The notes under the pieces: generated by a model
Told to the model about the DNA's origin: nothing
The model's input: only the letters and a program-made list of their open reading frames with translations
Databases searched by the model: none
Translations under genes and position numbers: made by a program
Assembly (NCBI GenBank): GCA_016713365.1
Contig: JADJPG010000014.1
Coordinates: 62,001 to 126,000, forward strand
From: Verrucomicrobiota bacterium
Lineage (GTDB): Bacteria; Verrucomicrobiota; Verrucomicrobiia; Limisphaerales; JADJPG01
DNA length: 64,000 bases
Direction of reading: 5' to 3'
Part shown: in pieces, positions 17,058 to 25,480 of the stretch
How the letters are laid out: every line of letters starts with the position of its first letter
Numbering within the stretch: the stretch's first letter is position 1

Positions 17058-18602
17058 TTAGTCGTCGTCGGAAGGGGAAAGCAGATCCTTCACGCTTCGG
17101 AGCAGTTGCTGGCTGGTAAACGGCTTGGCGAGGTAGGCCTCGTTTTCCTCGGCGGAGCCGGGCCGGACGAAACCACTGGTGCAAAGGATCGGGATGCCGG
17201 GCAGGTTGAGCTGAAGTTGTTCAATGAGCTCGCGACCGCTCATTTGCGGCATCACGAGGTCGGTGATGACGAGGTCGATGGGCGTGGCGGCCTTCGCAAT
17301 CAGTTCCAACGCCTTCGCGCCGCTGCTGGCGGTGATGACTTTGTAGCCGAACGATGAAAGGACGGTCTGCCCCATGGTGAGAAGGAGTTCTTCATCGTCC
17401 ACCAGAAGGATGGTTTGCTTGCCGCCGGTATCCGAGGTGAAGAGTGCGGTTTCTGAGACGGTCTTCTTCGACGCGGGCAGATAAATTCGAGCGGAAGTTC
17501 CCTCGCGGGCCTGGCTGGAAATCGCCACGCCGCCACGATGATTGGTGATGATTCCATAAACCCAGGCAAGTCCCAGCCCGCGATGGCCTGGCTTCGTGCT
17601 GAAGAATGGCTCGAAGATTCGCGGCAGGAACTCAGGCTCGATGCCTTTGCCGTCATCACTGATTTCGATGCACACGTAAAGTCCCGGCGTCAGCTGCGCC
17701 GTGAGGTCGTGCGTGGGTTGGGTGATTTCGAGATTTCGCGACGTGATGGTGATGGTGCCGACCTCGCCCACTGCGTCGACGGCGTTCTCGATGATCCGGA
17801 GGAATGCCTGCTGCACCTTGGCTTCATCGAACTTCACCGAGTAGAGGTGATTCTGCAGCTGCATCTGCCACTGAATGCCGGCGGGCTTGGCCTTCTGGAA
17901 TGAGGTGACGACGCGCCGCATCACGGAGTTTAAATTTCCTGAAGCGTGCTCTTGCGTGTCTTTTTCCGCGCGGCTGAAGGCCGCGAGCTGATGCGTGATT
18001 TCAGCGGCGCGCTCCGCGGCTCGCTCGATTTCGAGCAGCGAGCCGCGCCAGGGGTGGTCCAATTCCATCTTGGCCAGCACCAGCGAGGTGTGCCCAAGGA
18101 TTCCGGTCAGCGCGTTGTTGAAGTCCAGCGCCACGGATCGGGTGAGTTGCAGCGCGCAATCAAGGCGCTGCTTCTGGAACGAGATGGTGTCGGTGCCGGA
18201 AGGTTTGGTTTCCTCCGCGCCCAGCTTGCTCAAGTCGCTGCTCTGACCCTGATCGACGGCGGGTGAGGTGGCAGTTGATTTGCGAAGTAGTTGAAAGATG
18301 TAGCGCTTCTGCACTTCGCGAGCGGAGCAGATGAAAGTATCGAAGGTCGCGATGGTGCCGCCCTTGCCGTGATAGCGAAGCTGCATCGTCGCTGAAGGCG
18401 AACGTTCCCAGCGTGCGAGGAATAGTTCGGCGGATTCGGAGCTGTCCGCCCACAACGCCGAAAGCGCCAGACTTTCTCCTTCCAGTTTTGGGCCGAAGAA
18501 ATCCACCGCCGCCTGGTTGGCGTAACGAATCGTCCCTCCGGCCTCCACCACGAAGGCCGGCCACGCTGCGTTCTCCAGCTGAAACGTCAGGTCAGACTTC
18601 AT
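17058..18602 (-). CDS. Hybrid sensor-kinase-like protein lacking the phospho-acceptor histidine
   Basis: 514-residue cytoplasmic protein with no membrane segment. It has a PAS-like domain (about 5-108), a dimerisation region (about 145-212), a HATPase domain (about 225-378) and a receiver domain (about 396-510). The ATPase motifs are intact: Asn273 (N box), 'SDDGKGIEPEF' (G1), 'FEPFFSTKPG' and 'RGLGLAWVYG' (G2). The receiver keeps Asp402/403, phospho-acceptor Asp448, Thr475 or Ser476, and Lys493. The dimerisation box reads 'VALDFNNALTGILGH', where this family normally has 'AHDFNN': Leu159 (codon CTG) sits at the phosphorylated His. Classical autophosphorylation is therefore unlikely. It lies 47 bp after cdd and 62 bp before the LysR gene. 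Confidence 0.85.
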   Translation of the reverse strand: MKSDLTFQLENAAWPAFVVEAGGTIRYANQAAVDFFGPKLEGESLALSALWADSSESAELFLARWERSPSATMQLRYHGKGGTIATFDTFICSAREVQKRYIFQLLRKSTATSPAVDQGQSSDLSKLGAEETKPSGTDTISFQKQRLDCALQLTRSVALDFNNALTGILGHTSLVLAKMELDHPWRGSLLEIERAAERAAEITHQLAAFSRAEKDTQEHASGNLNSVMRRVVTSFQKAKPAGIQWQMQLQNHLYSVKFDEAKVQQAFLRIIENAVDAVGEVGTITITSRNLEITQPTHDLTAQLTPGLYVCIEISDDGKGIEPEFLPRIFEPFFSTKPGHRGLGLAWVYGIITNHRGGVAISSQAREGTSARIYLPASKKTVSETALFTSDTGGKQTILLVDDEELLLTMGQTVLSSFGYKVITASSGAKALELIAKAATPIDLVITDLVMPQMSGRELIEQLQLNLPGIPILCTSGFVRPGSAEENEAYLAKPFTSQQLLRSVKDLLSPSDDD

Positions 18603-18649
18603 TCGTTCAACAACTCCCGCGCAGGGCGCACGGGACCTTCAGGTTCAAG

Positions 18650-19069
18650 TCACGTTCCATCGCGACTCTTCGGCACGCTTCGAAATGCCTCGGGCAAAAG
18701 TTTCGAAACTTTGAAAGTTCGCACGCGCGCAGGCTTCGCCGAATCCGCGACGAACACGGTGGCATTGGGAGCGTACTCCGCGAGCAGTTGACGGCACGCG
18801 CCGCACGGAGTTGGACCTTTCGGGGCGCGAGCCACCACGGCGATGGCGGAGAAACCACTCTTGCCATCGGTCAGCGCCTTGAACAACGCCACGCGCTCCG
18901 CACAGCAGGTCAATCCGTAGCTGGCGCTCTCGACGTTCGCGCCCAAAACAATCTCCCCTGCATGCGTGAGCAGCGCAGCGCCAACTTGAAACTTCGAGTA
19001 AGGCGCGACGGCATGTTGACGCGCGGTCAGCGCCGCCGCGATCAGCTGCTTCTTAATTTTTGTCTGCAT
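18650..19069 (-). CDS. cdd: Cytidine deaminase
   Basis: 139-residue zinc enzyme of pyrimidine salvage that deaminates cytidine and deoxycytidine to uridine forms. The active site is intact: Cys56-Ala-Glu58 in 'GLTCCAERVALF' (zinc ligand and proton shuttle) and Cys89/Cys92 in 'TPCGACRQLLAEYAP'. 'YSKFQVGAALLT' and 'GANVESASYG' bind substrate. Length fits the tetrameric bacterial form. Its ATG lies inside the end of the purine nucleoside phosphorylase gene (17-bp overlap), so the two are probably translationally coupled in a nucleoside-salvage operon. Confidence 0.93.
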   Translation of the reverse strand: MQTKIKKQLIAAALTARQHAVAPYSKFQVGAALLTHAGEIVLGANVESASYGLTCCAERVALFKALTDGKSGFSAIAVVARAPKGPTPCGACRQLLAEYAPNATVFVADSAKPARVRTFKVSKLLPEAFRSVPKSRDGT

Positions 19070-19933
19070 GTAGTTTCGCGAATCGTTCGATCAAGGCTGC
19101 CGCCGATTCTTTGACCCGTTCGCCCGACGCCAATACATCGGCGTGTGAAAGCAAACCGTTACCTTGTCCTGCGGCGAGATTGGTGATGCAGGAGAGTCCC
19201 GCGACGGACATCCCGCACTGTCGCGCGACGATGGCTTCGGGAACCGTGCTCATACCGACGGCGTCCGCGCCGAGCCGGGCGAACGCGCGAATCTCCGCCG
19301 GCGTTTCGTAACTGGGCCCGCTGACGGCGAGGTAAACTCCCGATCGCATTCTCACGCCGGTGCCGCGCGCGGCTTTGCGGAGCAGTGAGCGCAGTTTTGG
19401 ATCGTAAACTTCCGTCATGTCCACGAACCGTTCGCGACCGGGGGCCAGTGGGCCGCGCAGGGGATTCGTGCCCATCAGGTTGATGTGGTCATCGAGAATC
19501 ATGAAGTCGCCTGGACGGAAGCTGCGATTGATCCCGCCAGCGGCGTTGGTCAGAGCACTGTCGAAATTCCAAACTCCGCCAGCACGCGCATCGGAAAGGT
19601 GACGGTCTCCAGAGTGTGACCTTCGTAGAAGTGAGCCCGTCCGCTCAACACGCAAACCGGTGCGTCTCCGAAATGCCCCATGAATACCGAGCCGACGTGT
19701 CCGCCCACGCTGGGTTTCGGAAATCCGGGAAGCTTGGAACACGGAATCTTGACCTCTACCCGCATCCGCTGCGTCGTATGCCCGAATCCGCTACCAAGCA
19801 CAATGGCGAGCGTGGGCCGGAGTTTAGTCAGGGAAGCAAGTCGAGAGGCTGTCTTGCCGGGTTTGATTGCTGGAGCGGCCGCAGGCTTTATGCTCATCAA
19901 GTTCAAGTTTGATGACTGGCGGGCTGGTTTCAA
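19053..19933 (-). pseudogene. Purine nucleoside phosphorylase, broken by a one-base frameshift
   Basis: Two adjacent minus-strand frames together encode a complete PNP (about 293 residues). The first (19933-19550) carries 'LAIVLGSGFGHTTQRM' and 'LSGRAHFYEGHTLETVTFPM' and ends 'FGISTVL-stop'. The second continues 'TNAAGGINRSFRPGDFMILD', 'YLAVSGPSYETPAEIRAFA' and 'GLSCITNLAAGQG'. The family reads straight through here ('VLTNAAGG'), so one base is missing around 19550-19556. The active-site Glu (YETPAE) and Asn (CITNLAAG) are otherwise present. PNP splits purine nucleosides with phosphate to base plus ribose-1-phosphate. As written the gene gives no full enzyme. A start at 19897 (MSIKPAAA) is also possible. 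It is coupled to cdd. Confidence 0.85.
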
Positions 19934-20016
19934 CTTCCAAAACAGGGAAGCATCATAGCGCTATTCCTCTCTCTTGATTTCCCGGTGCACTCCACTACGC
20001 TCTCCCGACCTAGATT

Positions 20017-21165
20017 ATGGAACTGAGCAATGATGAGATTCGTCGGTATTCGCGACACCTGATTCTGCCCGAGGTCGGCCTCGCTGGTCAGAAGAAAATC
20101 AAATCCACCAGCGTCCTGTGCATCGGCGCGGGCGGACTCGGCTCGCCGATTTCGATGTATCTCGCGGCTGCGGGCGTGGGACGCTTGGGCCTCGTCGATT
20201 TCGACACGGTGGATTTCTCGAATCTCCAACGCCAGATTGTGCACGGCACCGAAGACGTCGGACGTCACAAAGGCGAGTCAGCGCGCGACACCATCAAGAG
20301 CATCAACCCGAACGTTGACGTGGTCCTCCACAGCGTCCGCCTCTCCAGCGAGAACGCGATGGATATCATCAAGCAATACGACGTTGTGGTGGACGGCACG
20401 GATAATTTTCCGACGCGTTACCTCACGAACGACGCGTGCGTGCTGCTGAAGAAGCCAAACGTCTACGGCTCCATTTTCCGCTTCGAAGGTCAGGCCAGCG
20501 TGTTCGCGCCGCACCTGGGCGGACCGTGCTATCGCTGCTTGTATCCGGAGCCGCCGCCGCCGGGCATGGTCCCGAGCTGTGCGGAAGGTGGCGTGCTGGG
20601 CGTGCTGCCGGGCATCGTGGGCTGCATCCAGGCCACGGAAATTCTCAAGCTCGCCATCGGTAAGGGCACGTCGCTCATCGGTCGTCTCGTCCTCTTCAAC
20701 GCGCTCGACATGAAGTTTAAAGAGTTGAAGCTCCGGCGCGATCCGCAATGCCCGCTTTGCGGCGACAAGCCGACCATCAAGGAGCTGATCGATTACGAAC
20801 AGTTCTGCGGCATTCCGACCGAACCGGTGAACCCGGCGTCGAACCCGGACGAAGTCACCGTGCAGGAGATGAAGAAGGCTCTCGACGATCCGAAGCTCGG
20901 CATCAAGGTCATCGACGTGCGCGAGCCGGACGAATACCAGATCGCGAAAGTCAACGGCGTGCCGCTGCATCCGCTCAGCACGCTGCCGCAGACGTTCACC
21001 AACCTGGATCCGAACGTGCAGTATTACATCCACTGCAAAGGCGGCGTCCGCTCGTTGAAGGCGCTGAAGTTTCTCCGCGAACAAGGCTTCAAATACCTGA
21101 AGAGCGTGAAGGGCGGCATCGGCGCGTGGTCCGACGAGATTGACCACAACGTGCCGAAGTACTGA
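20017..21165 (+). CDS. moeB: MoeB/ThiF-type adenylyltransferase fused to rhodanese domain
   Basis: 382 residues that activate the C-terminus of small sulfur-carrier proteins (MoaD/ThiS type) by adenylation and then hand over sulfur. The adenylyltransferase part (1-255) has the nucleotide loop 'CIGAGGLGSPISMYLAAAG', the Arg-rich 'FSNLQRQIVHGTEDVG', the zinc pairs 'CYRC' and 'CPLC', and the loop Cys in 'VPSCAEGGVLG'. The rhodanese domain (about 280-380) keeps its active-site Cys in 'YIHCKGGVRSLKA'. The fusion resembles MoeZ/MoeBR and eukaryotic MOCS3/Uba4. It is divergent from the PNP gene and followed by a strong terminator. Confidence 0.92.
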   Translation: MELSNDEIRRYSRHLILPEVGLAGQKKIKSTSVLCIGAGGLGSPISMYLAAAGVGRLGLVDFDTVDFSNLQRQIVHGTEDVGRHKGESARDTIKSINPNVDVVLHSVRLSSENAMDIIKQYDVVVDGTDNFPTRYLTNDACVLLKKPNVYGSIFRFEGQASVFAPHLGGPCYRCLYPEPPPPGMVPSCAEGGVLGVLPGIVGCIQATEILKLAIGKGTSLIGRLVLFNALDMKFKELKLRRDPQCPLCGDKPTIKELIDYEQFCGIPTEPVNPASNPDEVTVQEMKKALDDPKLGIKVIDVREPDEYQIAKVNGVPLHPLSTLPQTFTNLDPNVQYYIHCKGGVRSLKALKFLREQGFKYLKSVKGGIGAWSDEIDHNVPKY

Positions 21166-21180
21166 AGCGCTCGTTTTCTT

Positions 21181-21219
21181 GAACGGCGGGAGAGGAATCC
21201 AATTCTTCTCCCGCCGTTC
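21181..21219 (+). terminator. Rho-independent terminator after moeB
   Basis: Perfect 13-base arms (21181-21193 and 21207-21219) with a 13-base loop, followed by TATTTTG. It lies 15 bp after the moeB stop and ends that transcript before the M16 peptidase genes. Confidence 0.85.
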
Positions 21220-21272
21220 TATTTTGCATCCTGCTCGTTGACGCCCCGGCGGTTTGCTGCTGTCCTACCGCC

Positions 21273-23048
21273 GTGCTGAATTCCAAACTTTCTTCCTTGG
21301 TGTTCCGCGTGATGCGTTCGCCGGCGTCGTTGGCGCTGGCGGGAACGATCGGTCTCACCGTTTCGATGCACGCGCAGAAGGTTCCTGTCATCGAAAAATC
21401 CCTCCCGAACGGCATGACGTTGCTCATGGTCGAGCGTCATGACGATCCGACCATCGCCGGCGGCTGGGTGGCGCATGTGGGCAGCGCGAACGAGCGGCCC
21501 GGCATCACCGGCATCGCGCATCTCTTCGAACACATGATGTTCAAGGGCACGCCCACCATCGGCACGAAGGATTACAAGAAGGACCTCAAAATCATCGCCG
21601 AGCAGGAGAAGATTCGCGAGGAGATGCGCAAGGAGGAGTCGAAGATGCGTGCGGCGTGGCGCAAGGGCGAGATCGACGACTTGCAGAAGCCCGAGAACAA
21701 GACCGCGCGCTACAAGGAACTGGAGACGCAGTTCAACGAACTCATCAAGCAGCAGCGGGAGATTCTCGTGAAGAACGAGTTCGATCGCATCTACACGCTT
21801 GGTGGCGCGTCGGGCATGAACGCGTTCACGTCCACCGACATCACGGGCTACTTCATCACCGTGCCGGCGAACAAGCTGGAGCTCTGGATGTGGATGGAAT
21901 CGGAGCGCTTGCTGCGTCCAGTCTTCCGCGAGTTCTACGCGGAACGCGACGTCGTCTTCGAGGAACGTCGGATGCGCACTGAGTCGACGCCGCTCGGGAA
22001 GTTTGCTGAAGCATACGAGTCGATGGTCTGGACGGCGCATCCGTATCACTGGCCGACGGTCGGATGGCCGTCGGACATTCCGGCAATCTCGAAGGCTCAG
22101 GCTGACGAGTTTTATTCCCTTTATTACAGCCCGCAGAACATCACGCTGATTCTGGTTGGCGATTTCAAGGCCGCCGAAGCGGAGGCGCAGGCGCTGAAGT
22201 ATTTCTCCCGCATCCCGCGCGGCAAAGTTGACCCTCCGGATGTGGTGACGCTCGAAGTCGAGCAGTTGGCCGAGAAGCGCATGTATGCCGAGGCGGAGGC
22301 GAATCCGCAGGTGGACATCGCGTGGCACACGGTGCCGTTCGGTCATCGTGATGTGTATCCGCTGAACATTCTCGCGCAGATTCTTTCCACCCGCACGGGT
22401 CGACTCTACAAGGGGTTGGTGCTCGGCAAACAGGTTGCGACCGAGGTGCAGGCCGGACCGGACACGCGCAAGTGGCACGGGATGTTTTACGTGAGCGGCG
22501 AGGCGAAGGAAGGTCGAACGCCCGAAGAAGTGGAGAAGGCAATCTACGAGGAGCTCGACAAGCTGAAGAACGAAGATGTGCCGGAGAACGAATTGCAGAA
22601 GGTAAAGAACAACTTTGCGGCCTACGAGTTCCGCCGGCTGACATCGAATATGTCGATCTTGATGCAGTTGATTCAGGCGGACGGTCACGGCGACTGGCGC
22701 GAGATCAATAACGCTGGTCCGCGGCATCAGTCGGTCACCGCGGCGGATGTCCGCCGTGTGGTGAATAAATACTTCACGAAGGAGAATCGCAACGTGGCGA
22801 TTTACACGCGCAAAGCTGAGAAGCCTGGAGCGAACGCCGACATGCCTGAGCTCAGCGGCTTGAGCGATGAACAGAAGTCTGCGGTGAAAGCGATGGCGGC
22901 GCGGGTGAAGCAGGAGAAGGACGCGACCAAGCTGAAGGCGGCGCTGGCGCGTATGGCGGATGCGGAAGGCAGCGCGGATGAAAAGTTGAAGGTGATGATC
23001 CAGATTCAAAAGAAGCTCGTGCAACAACGTCTCGAGGAGTTGAAGTAA
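21273..23048 (+). CDS. M16 family zinc peptidase, catalytic-type subunit
   Basis: 591-residue exported pitrilysin-family peptidase. A signal-like N-terminus (about 1-36) is followed by the inverted zinc motif 'HLFEHMMFKG' (His83, Glu86, His87), with the distal Glu in 'VVFEERRMRTES'. Between the motif and the conserved 'GGASGMNAFTSTDITGYF' lies an unusual charged, helical insert of about 70 residues (95-165, rich in Lys and Glu), probably a coiled coil. The start is GTG 21273. The next gene begins one base after the stop and encodes an M16 protein without the motif, so the two should form a heterodimer, as in mitochondrial MPP and Sphingomonas A1-type M16 pairs. Confidence 0.88.
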   Translation: MLNSKLSSLVFRVMRSPASLALAGTIGLTVSMHAQKVPVIEKSLPNGMTLLMVERHDDPTIAGGWVAHVGSANERPGITGIAHLFEHMMFKGTPTIGTKDYKKDLKIIAEQEKIREEMRKEESKMRAAWRKGEIDDLQKPENKTARYKELETQFNELIKQQREILVKNEFDRIYTLGGASGMNAFTSTDITGYFITVPANKLELWMWMESERLLRPVFREFYAERDVVFEERRMRTESTPLGKFAEAYESMVWTAHPYHWPTVGWPSDIPAISKAQADEFYSLYYSPQNITLILVGDFKAAEAEAQALKYFSRIPRGKVDPPDVVTLEVEQLAEKRMYAEAEANPQVDIAWHTVPFGHRDVYPLNILAQILSTRTGRLYKGLVLGKQVATEVQAGPDTRKWHGMFYVSGEAKEGRTPEEVEKAIYEELDKLKNEDVPENELQKVKNNFAAYEFRRLTSNMSILMQLIQADGHGDWREINNAGPRHQSVTAADVRRVVNKYFTKENRNVAIYTRKAEKPGANADMPELSGLSDEQKSAVKAMAARVKQEKDATKLKAALARMADAEGSADEKLKVMIQIQKKLVQQRLEELK

Positions 23049-23049
23049 C

Positions 23050-24564
23050 ATGAAAGCGATTCAAACCCTTTGCGCCCTCGCGTTCGCGGGCGCCACGATT
23101 TGCGCGAACGCCGAAGTCTCCACCGCCAAGCCCGCGCCCGGAAAAGTTCCGGACCGTCCGGAGAAGTTGAAGCACCCGGCGCTGGTTTACGAGCCGCCGG
23201 TGCAGGAGGATTACCGCGTGCAGCTGAAGAGCGGCCCGGTTGCCTACGTCGCTGCGGATCGCGAGCTGCCTCTGGCCAGCATCGCCATCTATGTCCGCAC
23301 GGGTGATTACCTTGAACCGGAGGCGAAAGTGGGCGTCACGGACCTCGCTGGTTACCTGCTGGCACGGGGCGGCACCCAGTCGAAGACGGCCGAGGAACTG
23401 GAAGAGCGCCTCGCGTTTCTCGCGGCGAATCTCAGCTCTGGCGTCGGCGATTCCCAGGGCAGCCTTTCGCTCAACTTGCTCTCGAAGGATCTCGACGAAG
23501 GTCTTGCCATCATCCGGGAATGCCTGACGGCGCCCCGTTTCCAGGAGGACAAGTTCGCGCTTCGCAAACAACAGCTCCTGCAGGACCTGAAGAAGCGCAA
23601 CGACGACTCATCGGACATTGAAGCCCGCGAGCGCGAGTTTTTGTCCTACGGCGAAAAGTTTTGGCGCAACCGTTACGCAACGGAAGCAACGCTCAACTCG
23701 GTGTCGCTCGACGATGTTCGTGCGTTCCACAAGAAATGGTTTCACCCGGCGAACTTCGTCGTGACCGCGAGCGGAGACTTCGATCGCGCGGCGATGATTC
23801 AAAAGCTCGAGAAGCTTTTCGCGGACTGGCCGTTCACGGGCGACAAGGCGCCGCCGGTTCCGACGAACACGGAGTTTGCCAAGCCTGGCGTCTACCTGGT
23901 GGAGAAGGATGTTCCTCAAGGCCGCGTTTCGATTCTGCTGCCTGGAGTGATGCGCGACAACCCGGACATCTACGCCATCGCGGTCATGAACAGCGTGCTT
24001 GGCGGTGGCGGGTTCACCTCGCGCATCATGAACCGCGTGCGTTCGGACGAAGGCCTCGCCTACTCCGCGTTCTCCAGCTTCCGCGGCGGCACTTACTACC
24101 CGGGGATCTTCTTTGCGGGGTTCCAATCCAAGTCCCGCACCGTGGCGTATGCGTCGAGCATTGTCATTGAGGAGATCAAACGCATCGCCGCAGAGCCGGT
24201 GACGGCAGAGGAATTGAACACCGCCAAGCGCAGCTTCATCGACACCTTCCCGCGCAGCTTCTCGACGAAGGGCCAGACGGTGAACGCGTTCGCGCAGGAT
24301 GAGTTCACTGGGCGCTACCCGAAGGAAGCGGATTACTACAAGAAGTACCGCGGCCGGATCGAGGCGGTGACGGCGACGGACGTCCAGCGAGTGGCGCAGA
24401 AGTATCTCGATACTTCGAAGCTCGTCATTCTCGCGGTGGGCCAGAAGGAGGAGATTCTCAAGGGCCACCCGAACCATCCCGTGACTTTGAAATCGCTCGC
24501 TGGCGACAAGGTTACCGAGTTGCCGCTTCGCGACCCGCTGACGATGAAGCCGATGGCGAAATAG
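23050..24564 (+). CDS. M16 family peptidase-like protein, non-catalytic subunit
   Basis: 504 residues with a signal peptide (about 1-22, 'ATICANAEV') and two M16 half-domains. Where the catalytic subunit has HxxEH, this one has 'GVTDLAGYLLARGGTQ', so zinc cannot be held. The C-terminal R/Y pair region is recognisable as 'GGGGFTSRIMNRVRSDEGLA' and 'YSAFSSFRGGTYY', which binds substrate in the partner subunit of M16B dimers. Start ATG lies one base after the upstream stop, with a GGAG ribosome-binding site inside that gene, so expression is coupled. It ends at a bidirectional terminator. Confidence 0.88.
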   Translation: MKAIQTLCALAFAGATICANAEVSTAKPAPGKVPDRPEKLKHPALVYEPPVQEDYRVQLKSGPVAYVAADRELPLASIAIYVRTGDYLEPEAKVGVTDLAGYLLARGGTQSKTAEELEERLAFLAANLSSGVGDSQGSLSLNLLSKDLDEGLAIIRECLTAPRFQEDKFALRKQQLLQDLKKRNDDSSDIEAREREFLSYGEKFWRNRYATEATLNSVSLDDVRAFHKKWFHPANFVVTASGDFDRAAMIQKLEKLFADWPFTGDKAPPVPTNTEFAKPGVYLVEKDVPQGRVSILLPGVMRDNPDIYAIAVMNSVLGGGGFTSRIMNRVRSDEGLAYSAFSSFRGGTYYPGIFFAGFQSKSRTVAYASSIVIEEIKRIAAEPVTAEELNTAKRSFIDTFPRSFSTKGQTVNAFAQDEFTGRYPKEADYYKKYRGRIEAVTATDVQRVAQKYLDTSKLVILAVGQKEEILKGHPNHPVTLKSLAGDKVTELPLRDPLTMKPMAK

Positions 24565-24584
24565 CTGCGGAATTGTTTTAGCGA

Positions 24585-24621
24585 AGGCCGCGACGGGGAA
24601 AAACATGACCCGTCGCGGCCT
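24585..24621. terminator. Bidirectional hairpin terminator between convergent genes
   Basis: Perfect 13-base G/C-rich arms (24585-24597 and 24609-24621) around an A-rich 11-base loop. It separates the plus-strand M16 operon from the minus-strand Cys-rich lipoprotein gene and can serve both. T-runs are weak on either side (TTGTTTTA to the left). Confidence 0.75.
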
Positions 24622-24635
24622 GCTTGTTCGAGCGG

Positions 24636-24809
24636 TTACTTCTTGCAGCAGGAGGCGCAGTCCGTGCCACAGCACTTGGCGCAGGCTTCGGCGCCCTGTT
24701 TGCAGCAGGCTCCATCGCAACCCTTGCCGGCATGCTGGGTGGAGGCGCATCCAATCAAGCTGAGGGACGCGAACGCGATGATGGCGCTGAGGATCAGTTT
24801 AGTTTTCAT
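24636..24809 (-). CDS. Tiny Cys-rich lipoprotein, possible metal binder
   Basis: 57 residues. Lysine start and hydrophobic segment are followed by a lipobox ending 'LSLIGC' (Cys21), so the product should be lipid-anchored in the envelope. The mature 37 residues hold nine further cysteines in three similar units, CDGACC, CAKCC and CASCC (Cys31-55), separated by Lys/Gly/Ala. This density and the CC pairs resemble metallothioneins, although I recognise no exact family. It starts at ATG 24809 and stops just inside the shared terminator. Other small Cys-rich or metal-domain proteins lie upstream on the same strand. Metal binding is an inference from composition. Confidence 0.7.
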   Translation of the reverse strand: MKTKLILSAIIAFASLSLIGCASTQHAGKGCDGACCKQGAEACAKCCGTDCASCCKK

Positions 24810-25073
24810 TGTTACTTTCGTTTCTTGTGGGTGTTTGCATTATCCCGACGACTTTCCCACATTCATCGTCAGGAAATTCAACCTGTCAAACGCGACGGCT
24901 CGAGACGCTATGGGAATCAAGGCGTCGAGGCGCTGATTGACGGGGGCATTGCCAGGAGCAAAGCCAGTTTGGATTTCATGGGACGGATCGGATTCGCGGA
25001 AACGGGCTGACAGGGGCACGGATCTCCAGTCATGGAGGACGCGGAGAGACATTGCGGACCTACTGCGCGGGAA

Positions 25074-25412
25074 TCAAATCAGCAGAATGCAGAAGAGTTG
25101 ATGGAGGGAAGTCGCTGAAGGAGAAAGAGGGACAGTGGGGGCGCTGGCGTGCGTCGCGAGAGGCTTCGTGTCCACTTCGCCACTCACTGAGTGGGTTGGC
25201 CGGGCAACTCTCTCAGATTCTACGGACGATTCTTGAGCCGCGACGGGTGTGGGCGCTGGAGCCGGCACTGTGCGAGGAGTCGCACAGCCTGTACTGCCGC
25301 ACGAGCAGCACTGACACACTGTTTCCTGCTCGACCGAGTGCGGCGCCAGCGCAGCCATGCCCTGCGCAAGCAGGAGCATCATTGCGAAGAGGATGTTTAA
25401 GGTGGCGCGCAT
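25074..25412 (-). CDS. Small secreted protein with Cys cluster, unrecognised
   Basis: 112 residues. A signal peptide (about 1-21, 'LLLAQGMAAL') is followed by a short cluster 'VCQCCSCGSTGC' (five Cys within 11 residues), then a Pro/Ala/Ser-rich low-complexity tail. I recognise no family. It lies 68 bp after the membrane-anchored protein gene on the same strand, within a run of small Cys-containing envelope genes. The cluster could bind a metal ion. The frame is moderately supported by the clear signal peptide and position. Confidence 0.5.
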   Translation of the reverse strand: MRATLNILFAMMLLLAQGMAALAPHSVEQETVCQCCSCGSTGCATPRTVPAPAPTPVAAQESSVESERVARPTHSVSGEVDTKPLATHASAPTVPLSPSATSLHQLFCILLI

Positions 25413-25480
25413 CTGGAGAACAGCCTAGCTGCTGATCGGTTGGACGGAGGGTTCGCTTGAATCGTTCAATGAAAGTCCGG

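Noticed and set aside
19545..19560. Programmed ribosomal frameshift in the PNP gene
   Set aside because: No slippery sequence, internal Shine-Dalgarno or stem-loop is apparent at the site, and PNP is not known to use frameshifting.
21219..23051. 610-codon minus-strand frame opposite the M16 peptidase
   Set aside because: Leu/Arg/His-rich shadow of a gene with an intact zinc motif.
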